DNA of 36,323 bases from NCBI GenBank assembly GCA_002901265.1, contig PPHI01000088.1, forward strand, positions 1 through 36,323. The letters run 5' to 3'. A program made the position numbers and the translations under genes. Source of the stretch: Rhodopirellula baltica. Its GTDB lineage: Bacteria; Planctomycetota; Planctomycetia; Pirellulales; Pirellulaceae. This document shows positions 9,405 to 17,332 of this stretch, in pieces. The notes below the pieces were generated by a model. The model had not been told where the DNA came from. It made no database searches and saw nothing but the letters and a program-made list of their open reading frames with translations. The stretch's first letter is position 1; every line of letters starts with the position of its first letter.

Positions 9405-10769
9405 CTACCCCTTTCCTGCACGGTCTTTGAATGCAAAGAAACGCTCCAAACGTTCGCATTCCTTTATGACGGGATGTTTCGGTCCAAAATGCTCTAGAAG
9501 TGCAGAACGCAAATCAGCTGCTGCCCGCGAATCCAGATTTCGAGTCTCGACGAGGCTTCGGTATTCGTTGAGCATCTTCGCTTCCGGGACGGGGGGCACT
9601 GGATCAATGCCCATGATCTCCGCCAAAACATCCGTACTCTCGACACCGCGTGTTTGAAAATCGGGTGTCGTTATGTCGCCGATGCCATCCTCAACATGAA
9701 CGACACGAATTGAATCGCTGTCGAGCGTAGAAAGCACTTGAGGACTGTGAGTCGTTAGTACGAATTGAACTTTCGGGAACGCTTCCGTAAGAAGCGTAGC
9801 GATTTGCTGTTGCCAACCGGGGTGAAGGTGCAAATCTACTTCGTCGATCAATACAACGCCCTGAGTTAATTCGCATGCGAGGTCGTTGAAGTGCGGATTC
9901 AGCCGGCAACAGCGATATGCCATGTCTGCCACAATTGCGATTGTGGTTCGCACACCGTCGCTCATCACTCCGGCGGGCAGCCGCCGACCATCCTCGTGTT
10001 CTACTGTTAAGATGCCATTCTTCTTTGGATCATCGTTGTATTGCCAAACGAGGCTAGACCATTCGGTTGGCTGCAAGACATGCTTGACGGCTACATTAAT
10101 CGTATTGAGAAGCTGAGGTAAATTCGTGGACTTGCGAAGAACGCTCTTCTTTCGGAGAAACTCGTAAGCACCACCATACCATTCGACGAACCGCCGAAAG
10201 GTTGTCAGAGGATCAAAACAGTCGTCGTAGCCCTTTAGTCTGGAATCCTCAAACTTTGAGACGAGGGAGATCTCTTCATCATCAATGACCGCGGTACGAG
10301 TTGCTTTGTAATAGGCGAGGACAGGAAGATCGACCTGGTCGTGTTCTTCTCCATCTGGGTCCAGAAACATTGCAGTGCGAAGCTCCTTGACACTTTGCAC
10401 CCGTTCACCCAGACGGCGTTTTGCAGTCGTGCGATTTCTTTCCCACGAAACGCTAACCGCGTTCACCGTTGCCTCGGCCCGTATGACAGTTGGCAGACAC
10501 TCGCGCATTTTCCTGTCGCTATCGAGCGTACGGTGAATATTCCTAGCCAGTATCGTTTGTGTCGGCTTGCTGGGAGCCATCCCAAATACGAATGACTCCA
10601 GTGAGAGCATGATCGCTTCAAGAAGTGCTGTCTTGCCCTTTCCATTGTTCGCAACAAGCACGGTAACCCGGGGATGCAAATCAAGTTTACACTCAGCGAA
10701 GCAGCGGAAGTTCTTCACTTCGATGCTGTGAAGTTGTAAGGTGTCTTTAGGGACTGCCTCTGTATTCAT
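9405..10769 (-). CDS. ptuA: PtuA-like AAA/ABC-type ATPase (Septu)
   Basis: This 454-aa ATPase is of the SMC/OLD-like class. The N-terminal RNFRCFAECKL-type strand (VKNFRCFAECKL, 18-29) is followed by Walker A ANNGKGKT at 40-47, in which the usual first Gly is Ala40. Further motifs are signature MSDGVR at 269-274, Walker B VVLIDEVDLHLHP from 305 (D309, E310), and H-loop TTHSP with H341. PtuA in Septu binds PtuB and gates its nuclease. The ATG overlaps the methylase stop in a TAATG junction, so the gene is coupled to the DUF1156 gene. It encodes a complete protein, not a remnant. A related reading, an OLD-family ATPase without TOPRIM, is less likely given the adjacent ptuB. Confidence 0.9.
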   Translation of the reverse strand: MNTEAVPKDTLQLHSIEVKNFRCFAECKLDLHPRVTVLVANNGKGKTALLEAIMLSLESFVFGMAPSKPTQTILARNIHRTLDSDRKMRECLPTVIRAEATVNAVSVSWERNRTTAKRRLGERVQSVKELRTAMFLDPDGEEHDQVDLPVLAYYKATRTAVIDDEEISLVSKFEDSRLKGYDDCFDPLTTFRRFVEWYGGAYEFLRKKSVLRKSTNLPQLLNTINVAVKHVLQPTEWSSLVWQYNDDPKKNGILTVEHEDGRRLPAGVMSDGVRTTIAIVADMAYRCCRLNPHFNDLACELTQGVVLIDEVDLHLHPGWQQQIATLLTEAFPKVQFVLTTHSPQVLSTLDSDSIRVVHVEDGIGDITTPDFQTRGVESTDVLAEIMGIDPVPPVPEAKMLNEYRSLVETRNLDSRAAADLRSALLEHFGPKHPVIKECERLERFFAFKDRAGKG

Positions 10770-13633
10770 TAGAACAGCTCTCCTTGACTGATCCGTGGTG
10801 CGGCCGACTCGATGTTGGTCCAGCTAGTGATCAGTTCGTTGTAAGCACGCGCATCGTCCGCCCAGTTCTTTCGCTCACAAAGCGTGTACAAGCGATATGC
10901 GAGCTGTCTAGCAGCTTCGGATCGGGATTGAACGGTGCCGTGGCCGAGAAGTTTACCGGCGGCTGATTCGCCACCTTGCCGCAATGCACGGATTAGTTGA
11001 TGCAGGACTTCCCAAACCGGGATTCTCAGGTCATTGCTAGGATCCCAATCAGCCGGAAACTCGTTCCATCGGAAAAGTTGCACCTTGCCACCGTTGCTGT
11101 TTAGTACCCCTGCCTCTTTCAAACCGGAAACGCTGGTCGCTTTTGCACGCGCCAACACATCAGCTTCGCCAAAGATGCCCGGTTCCCAGCCGTGTTGATC
11201 AAACCAATGCAAACAAAACTGCGTGTCCGCATCAAAATCGTCTTCGGCTAAAAAACGGTTGATAAGCTGAAGTGCAGTGCGAACCGACATCGATGATCCA
11301 TCCGCTTCGAGTACTGCTGAATACTTTGAAAAGACGGCCATGCCAGGGCCAATTACCGCTTGAGACAAGTCCACCGGCGCTACTGGTGAAGGCAGGCCTT
11401 CGCTTTCGCGTGTCATCGCGTCGATGGCTGCGGGCAGAGTAGCATTCAGTTCACGAATGAATCCTCGCCGAGAGATTGAATCGGCCCCAACAGGTCGTCT
11501 TCTGCATACCAACACAACTGACGAAGCCAGCGCATTCATCTTCTTTTTTAAATTACCGGTAAGCTCCGTACGCATTGGCCAAGTGCCGCCAAGCGCAAAA
11601 CCCGACCGGTGAATTGCTTCGAGAAACGAATCCCAGCCCGTATTGGTCGTGGAATCCCCTTTCGTCTCAGACTGCTTGAAAGAGTAGTAAATTGTCGTTG
11701 GATACGCAGGATGTGATTGATCTGAGATTGACTTCATTACTTCCGTCATGCCGTTCAAGAAGAAGTCTTCTGCTGCTTCATTTCCTCCGTGTCTGGTTGG
11801 GGAAGCGATGAGTTCGTCAGATTTTGGAACTGCAATAGTTGAGAGCAGTTCCGGATAGAAGGGGCGAAGTGCTCGCCTTAGCCAGACATAAAAGAAATCG
11901 GACAAATCGGCGTAGCTGACGTTGTCATAGTAGGGAGGGTCGGTCGAAACAACTCGATTTAGTATCTCGACGTTTTTTGCATCACGCTGTTCAACACGCC
12001 CCGGCACACTAGAGGTAAATGAGCTAATCACCTTCGTCAAATATTTAACATTGGTCAGAAGCGTACCACCAGCATTTGAGAAAGGATTGCTTTCCGCAAA
12101 GTCCCAGGTCATCGGAAGAGCCTGGCGCATGAATACTTGTTTAACCAATTCGTCCTTTTTGTGAGAGCTCCAGACGCACAGAGTTGACGAGTAATTGGCC
12201 ATCCGACTCAGTGCAAAAGCCAGATAAACAACGATCGCGCGCGAATAGGCTTCAGTATCAAAACGCTCAGCTTGGTCATCCCTGATGTCGTGCTCTATTC
12301 GTTCTTTCACGGCCACTAGCAACTCACAGAATGTATCTAATGCCAAGACCTGCCTGTCAGTAAAAAGATCTCCAATATTGGACATGCCATATACAGGTGG
12401 CTGAAAATTGCGGTGTTTTTTCGGCATCTCGCTGTTTGGTCGCCAGCTAGGCTCTGCAGAGTTCGCGGATTCGACCTGCGACGTTGTTGGCTCGAGATAA
12501 ATTCGTTCCCTAACTCCTTCTGCAACGATTGCCATCATTCTGCAACCCATGCGCCCCGCCTTTGCCTCAGACCGGATATAGTCGTATGGCACAGGGGACT
12601 CGGACATCAAGCATTTGAATGCCTTTCTTGTGCCTGCAGATGTCCCCGCTTTCGCCTCAATGGTTGGCGTACCGGTCTTGATTGTAAATTTGTAGCCATT
12701 TCTGGCTAAAACAGGCTCCACGTACGCTTCTTTGCCTGGCTTCGTTCCGAGCATAAAGGTGCTTACAAGCGGAACTTCGATCGACGAGTATGCTGGATTG
12801 GGACTTCGGACGGTTCGTGCCCAAAGCCAAGCTATAACGGTCAGCTTCTTTCCCCGATAGGGTTCCAAGTCTGGTCGTCTCTCAATCATTTCATCCGTGA
12901 TCGTGACTTTCGGGTATAAATGGCCGATACGTTTTCCAGCTTCGTCACGCATCCACTTGCCGTAGTAGTGGACGTCGTCGGCTAAGCCTTCGGCGCCCTT
13001 CCATTCACGCTCGACCAATCTTTTGTCAGCTCGCGAATCAAGATTGACCGGTGGCAATCCCGCGAACTTCGGTGGAATCTCGATCATTGCCTTGTTTATC
13101 AAAACAGCGACAGGATTGAGGTCGCTCGCGTACGCTTCTAACCCCAGACGTTGAGCCTCCAATGGGATTGTGCCCCCGCCAGCAAACGGATCATGCAGAC
13201 CAGGCATTCTGTCCGGATCGAACAACTCGGCCGCTTGCGGATGGTCCTTGTTCAGCTCGCAAGTCTCCTGCCAGCTCCTGCGAATTTCGGCACGAGCAAT
13301 GTTTAGCACGTCTTCGTTGGTCGTATTCTCCCACAACACCAAATCTTCGATGATCTTGAACAAACGCGCACGTGACTTCGTCCAGTGACCACGAACCTGC
13401 TTGTTTGGCTCTTTCCCGGGGTTCTGGTAGTACCAAAGGTCTTCGGGGTCGTGAACCAATTGCGAAAAAATCACGGCGCGTGCAGCGGCCAGCGGACGCC
13501 GAGCCCACCACAGATGCAACGTTGAAGGGTGTCCGTGCCGAATCGATTTTTCCCGTGCAGACGCCGCATTGATCGCATCCAGCGGCAGCGCCACCTCTAT
13601 CAGCTTCTTCGGAGATTTGATCTCGTGAGTCAT
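10769..13633 (-). CDS. DUF1156 DNA methyltransferase (COG1743), zinc-ribbon-less form
   Basis: This 954-aa protein starts with the DUF1156 block (LIEVALPLDAIN at 11-22, then a SIRHGHPSTLHLWWARRP segment at 30-47). The methylase motifs are DPFAGGG at 148-154 (SAM binding) and DPPYYD at 565-570 (catalytic, amino-MTase type, probably adenine N6). Family members with a zinc ribbon have two Cys pairs in the middle; here those places read SPNPAYSS (277-284) and KCLMSES (340-346), leaving one of four Cys. The insert is therefore probably not a zinc ribbon. Together with the DUF499 ATPase this is the core pair of a predicted defence system, and the enzyme most likely marks host DNA. The gene starts at ATG 13633, 25 bases after ietS. 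Confidence 0.92.
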   Translation of the reverse strand: MTHEIKSPKKLIEVALPLDAINAASAREKSIRHGHPSTLHLWWARRPLAAARAVIFSQLVHDPEDLWYYQNPGKEPNKQVRGHWTKSRARLFKIIEDLVLWENTTNEDVLNIARAEIRRSWQETCELNKDHPQAAELFDPDRMPGLHDPFAGGGTIPLEAQRLGLEAYASDLNPVAVLINKAMIEIPPKFAGLPPVNLDSRADKRLVEREWKGAEGLADDVHYYGKWMRDEAGKRIGHLYPKVTITDEMIERRPDLEPYRGKKLTVIAWLWARTVRSPNPAYSSIEVPLVSTFMLGTKPGKEAYVEPVLARNGYKFTIKTGTPTIEAKAGTSAGTRKAFKCLMSESPVPYDYIRSEAKAGRMGCRMMAIVAEGVRERIYLEPTTSQVESANSAEPSWRPNSEMPKKHRNFQPPVYGMSNIGDLFTDRQVLALDTFCELLVAVKERIEHDIRDDQAERFDTEAYSRAIVVYLAFALSRMANYSSTLCVWSSHKKDELVKQVFMRQALPMTWDFAESNPFSNAGGTLLTNVKYLTKVISSFTSSVPGRVEQRDAKNVEILNRVVSTDPPYYDNVSYADLSDFFYVWLRRALRPFYPELLSTIAVPKSDELIASPTRHGGNEAAEDFFLNGMTEVMKSISDQSHPAYPTTIYYSFKQSETKGDSTTNTGWDSFLEAIHRSGFALGGTWPMRTELTGNLKKKMNALASSVVLVCRRRPVGADSISRRGFIRELNATLPAAIDAMTRESEGLPSPVAPVDLSQAVIGPGMAVFSKYSAVLEADGSSMSVRTALQLINRFLAEDDFDADTQFCLHWFDQHGWEPGIFGEADVLARAKATSVSGLKEAGVLNSNGGKVQLFRWNEFPADWDPSNDLRIPVWEVLHQLIRALRQGGESAAGKLLGHGTVQSRSEAARQLAYRLYTLCERKNWADDARAYNELITSWTNIESAAPRISQGELF

Positions 13634-13658
13634 TCAGGATTCTTGTTGAAAAGCATTG

Positions 13659-16253
13659 TTATTCGATAGGATTGCGAGTGCGAATGTCCACTTCCGGCCG
13701 GATCGCAATTGCGGCTCGCACTTCGTCGTAAATAGAAATGTCGATGCCTTCCGCAACTTCCAGGGACACGGCAAGCCCATAATGGATCGGGGTTTGAACT
13801 TTCGCGGCGTCGGATTTGCAGCTGACTTTAACCCCGATCGAATCACCACTCGTAATTGCGATAGCTTGATCGCCTTCAAAAACTTCGTGCTGAACGGTTC
13901 CGCGTCGGACCGCTTGCCAATCTGCATCTTGACGGTCATTGGCGAGTCGATTGCCAGGCATGTCGAACCACAATTGCGCGGCGCGATATTTCTGGTTCGT
14001 CGATACGATTGGTGAGAACCAGGCTAGCGTAACCGTCAATCGTCGCACGGTCTTTCGCGATCCGAGACCGGTAGGAAGCGGCATTGCAAATTCGTGGCCT
14101 TGCTCTTCGCTGAGCGACCCGAAACCCAAAACTGTCGCACGCTGCTTTGTGCATTCAAGCATTCGGTTGATGTCAGGTTCGCCATACCCCAACCATCGAC
14201 TGACTGCATGTTTTATTGAACGAGAATCATGATTGGCCGAAAGAATGTTCCGTAAACGATCCCCGGCGACGTCCCAGTCCGATGAGTGGACGACCAAGGA
14301 CTTCAATAGGGGAGCCAAGTACGGATCAACAGGGACGTCGCTTGCTTGTTCGTCAAGCAATTCGGTGAGCGTTTCATACGCAAAGCCGAGGCTTCTGGTA
14401 ACAAGTGCAGCAGCGTTGCTGGTTCCACGCGAATACGAGGTTTTCGCTCCATCGCCGGGAACGGTTCCGGGAGCGGCAACTTGGTGCCCCGGTCGTCGCC
14501 GGTGCGGCCGGCAAACAACCCGATTTCCGTCGAGTGCGAAATCGTAGAGTACCCGCCCACCTGGATAAACAACTTCGGGCTTGATTGACCGGCGATAGCC
14601 ACTTCCAAACGATGCAATGGGGCTTGGTAGGGGAGTGCGATAACACTCAAACAAACGCCCGGGATCCAGCTCGCCGCTCGAATCGTGATTTGTGGCGTTA
14701 ACTGTTAACCCATTGATGGATTCAGCAGGCGACAACATCCGACGATGTCGTGATTCACGATAAAGAGCCTTGATGATCAGTTTTTCACGTTCGTCTTGAC
14801 TCAGCGCATCGAGCTCTTCCTTGGACTTGGAAACTGGAATGTCGCCCAGCTGATTGCCAGCGCTAATGACAAACAAAACTCCATACTTATGGCTCAACCA
14901 GTCAATCAGACGAGCGAATGGGCTAACCATTTGAAGAAAAGGACGGCTTTGATCGCCAATGGAGAGGTTGATAATTTTGACTGTAGGTGCTGATGGTGGC
15001 GAACCTTCTTCGCCTTCATACATTCGTCGAACAGCACGATGAATCACATCAATCGAGAGCTGGTCAGAAGGCATTCGCTCTGGGTACGGCGGATTAAGTG
15101 ATTCCACCGGAATAGTGATCGGACGGACATAGACAGGCCGTGTTAACGGTGGCTCACTATTCGTAAGATCTCCCCAAACGACTAGCGAGCACATGCCAGT
15201 GCCATGAATCCGGTCTCGCACTTGGTAGGTGGGAGAAAGATCATCGGGATCTTCAATGGACAGCCTGTCTCGCAACAGCAGGTGATTCTCAACTGGCAAT
15301 CCGTCCAGAACTGCGATGCAGGGATCACCAGTCGGATAGGGGAAACTGCCACGATCGGGTGCTTCGGCTCGCTCCTGACCGTCGAGACGTTCGCCTGCCG
15401 CAATCTGTCCGGTCGGCCGGAAGTACATGATGCTGTCGCACTTGACCAACTCGGTGCTTGGGTTTTCTAAGATTCCTACGATCGCCCGCCTTGGCAATTC
15501 AACGAGCATGGCGTGATATGCAATTGCGGCAAGCTCGCACGATTGAAGTACATTGCCACCGACACGGTTAACAAGTCGCGTTATCTCTTGCTGCGATTGG
15601 TTGCGAATATCCTGCGAACCTCGATACCAGAGCTCGATTTCCGTCCGAATGACTTCGTCAGGTGCATGTTCTAATTCTTCACGCCAGATTTCGAGTGCAC
15701 CACTCTCTTCTAGACGATCTTGGACATCCCATCGACGAATGTCGTAGAGTTTGTCAAAGACATCTCGAAGCGAGGTCAGCCCGCGTTCCCACACGACATT
15801 GCGATCGTTCTTGTATCGCTCCCATTGAGCCAAGAGCTGCTGCATCGCCGCTTGATCGGTGAATACGAGATATAACCGCCCACGCATCGTCTTATCGTTG
15901 GGGTTCTCGTCCGAATCGGTGCGGTAAAAGTCATCATCGGGCGCGATCTCGTCGATTTCAAACTCGCCCAACCACTCCAAGCCTTCGATACGTCTAACGG
16001 CGGTGGCAAATCCACTTACGCTGCCGACGGTCTCAATGACGATCACTTGACTCGGATCAATTCCGTCGGGCGATGCAAGCACCTCTGCTGCCCGGCGCTC
16101 GAACGCGTCTTTAAGCCGAGTCAATTGCAGCGTCACTCGCTCACCTTGACGTGAATGTGACGGGCGAGTGAAGTTGTCACCGCCCCCGCCACCCAATGCG
16201 CTGCGATTCGCTTGCTGTGGACTTGGGAAAATTAAAAGAGGTCGCTCCGCCAT
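13659..16253 (-). CDS. ietS: IetS-like subtilisin (S8) serine protease
   Basis: This 864-aa S8 protease has a complete catalytic triad in order: D317 in CIAVLDG, H350 in RIHGTGM, S612 in RGTSNAAA, plus the oxyanion Asn at 467 in VISAGN. The family motif KIINLSIGD (426-434) precedes the Asn. Residues 1-300 are a non-catalytic domain with helical and charged segments and a glycine run at 21-25; there is no signal peptide, so it acts in the cytoplasm. Its gene overlaps the AAA ATPase gene before it (TAATG). The AAA plus S8 pair is the IetA-IetS arrangement, first known as a plasmid exclusion/toxicity pair and later as an anti-phage system in which the protease is toxic and the ATPase restrains it. 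The target here is unknown. Confidence 0.88.
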   Translation of the reverse strand: MAERPLLIFPSPQQANRSALGGGGGDNFTRPSHSRQGERVTLQLTRLKDAFERRAAEVLASPDGIDPSQVIVIETVGSVSGFATAVRRIEGLEWLGEFEIDEIAPDDDFYRTDSDENPNDKTMRGRLYLVFTDQAAMQQLLAQWERYKNDRNVVWERGLTSLRDVFDKLYDIRRWDVQDRLEESGALEIWREELEHAPDEVIRTEIELWYRGSQDIRNQSQQEITRLVNRVGGNVLQSCELAAIAYHAMLVELPRRAIVGILENPSTELVKCDSIMYFRPTGQIAAGERLDGQERAEAPDRGSFPYPTGDPCIAVLDGLPVENHLLLRDRLSIEDPDDLSPTYQVRDRIHGTGMCSLVVWGDLTNSEPPLTRPVYVRPITIPVESLNPPYPERMPSDQLSIDVIHRAVRRMYEGEEGSPPSAPTVKIINLSIGDQSRPFLQMVSPFARLIDWLSHKYGVLFVISAGNQLGDIPVSKSKEELDALSQDEREKLIIKALYRESRHRRMLSPAESINGLTVNATNHDSSGELDPGRLFECYRTPLPSPIASFGSGYRRSIKPEVVYPGGRVLYDFALDGNRVVCRPHRRRPGHQVAAPGTVPGDGAKTSYSRGTSNAAALVTRSLGFAYETLTELLDEQASDVPVDPYLAPLLKSLVVHSSDWDVAGDRLRNILSANHDSRSIKHAVSRWLGYGEPDINRMLECTKQRATVLGFGSLSEEQGHEFAMPLPTGLGSRKTVRRLTVTLAWFSPIVSTNQKYRAAQLWFDMPGNRLANDRQDADWQAVRRGTVQHEVFEGDQAIAITSGDSIGVKVSCKSDAAKVQTPIHYGLAVSLEVAEGIDISIYDEVRAAIAIRPEVDIRTRNPIE

Positions 16254-17227
16254 TACGCGTTGCCTCCGTCTTCACTTCCTGCGTTGACGGATCGCGCCTT
16301 CCAGGTTTTGAGCGTGTCTTGGACGATCTTCTTTATGTCGCCATCGGGCTGCCTGAGTATATGGCGTCTCATGACGCTGATAGCGAATTCTTCTGCTTCA
16401 GCGAAGTTGATGCCATACAGCTTCTTGGCGAGCGTGTCTGGAGCAAGTCCAAGTGGTTGTTTAAGTCGTTTCTCAAACTTAGCAAACCATTCAGCGAGTT
16501 GAGCGCGAGTGGGCATGGGGAGTTCGACACGAACCTGAAACCGTCGCCATACGGCCCTGTCTAATAACTCGGGATGGTTTGTGGCACCGATCACGATGAC
16601 GTGACTGGGGAGGTCGTCAATTTGCAAGAGCAACGAGCTGACGACGCGTTTGATTTCTCCAGTGTCGTGAGTGTCGCCGCGTTCCTTTGCGATCGTCTCG
16701 ACCTCGTCGAAGAACAGGACGCACTTTCGTGTTCTTGCCGCGTCCAGCAGACGTTTAAGTCGAACGGCGGTCTCGCCAAGATAGGCCCCTACAATTCCGT
16801 CGTACCGTACTCGAAGCAATGGAACCATTAGCGACTCGGCAATCGCTTCGGCCAAGGATGTCTTGCCGTTTCCAGGTGGCCCAACGAAAAGGAGGCGATT
16901 GCGTGGCTCCAGGCTGTACGATCGAAGCAGATCAACACGGTGGTGCTCCGAAATCACTTCCTTGATGATTAATTCAACATCAGACGGCAATAGAAGCTCA
17001 TCAAGCGTTCGCTCGGGAACTTTCTCGATGTACAGATTACCAACGCGAGCCTCGAGTGAATGCGAACCATTGATTTGTCCATTGGGCGTTGCTGCGGTGG
17101 CAGTTTCTTGAGGAGCTACGGTCAATAGGTCGCCCAGTCGATCCGCTAGCACCCCGTGGTTCTTCGCGCGTTCCTCAACAATGAGTGCTTCCACCGTTTT
17201 ACGAAAGCGCACACGATCCCCTGACAT
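16253..17227 (-). CDS. ietA: IetA-like AAA+ ATPase, partner of the subtilisin protease
   Basis: This 324-aa AAA+ ATPase has Walker A GPPGNGKT (116-123), Walker B LFFDE (171-175), sensor 1 IGATNH (213-218) and the WRRF arginine pair (228-229) as candidate finger. Residues 1-60 are an N-terminal extension typical of partner-binding AAA proteins. The ATG at 17227 follows a 105-bp gap after the helicase, the longest gap inside the operon. The same frame stays open upstream for about 30 codons but shows no ATG, GTG or TTG in the part I translated. Paired and coupled with the S8 protease, it fits IetA, the ATPase thought to control IetS. A proteasome- or FtsH-like role is excluded by the lack of other domains. 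Confidence 0.88.
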   Translation of the reverse strand: MSGDRVRFRKTVEALIVEERAKNHGVLADRLGDLLTVAPQETATAATPNGQINGSHSLEARVGNLYIEKVPERTLDELLLPSDVELIIKEVISEHHRVDLLRSYSLEPRNRLLFVGPPGNGKTSLAEAIAESLMVPLLRVRYDGIVGAYLGETAVRLKRLLDAARTRKCVLFFDEVETIAKERGDTHDTGEIKRVVSSLLLQIDDLPSHVIVIGATNHPELLDRAVWRRFQVRVELPMPTRAQLAEWFAKFEKRLKQPLGLAPDTLAKKLYGINFAEAEEFAISVMRRHILRQPDGDIKKIVQDTLKTWKARSVNAGSEDGGNA

Positions 17228-17332
17228 CCCGTAGGTGACTAAATCGGCAATGAGGTCGCACGTGCCATCTGGCGTTCTTGTTATCTCAAAGGTATTGAGG
17301 ACTAATATTTGGACAAAGAAAACTGTGTTGAC

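Noticed and set aside
8740-10769. Retron Ec78-type system
   Set aside because: PtuA and PtuB occur there too, but no reverse transcriptase gene or msr/msd-like region is visible nearby.
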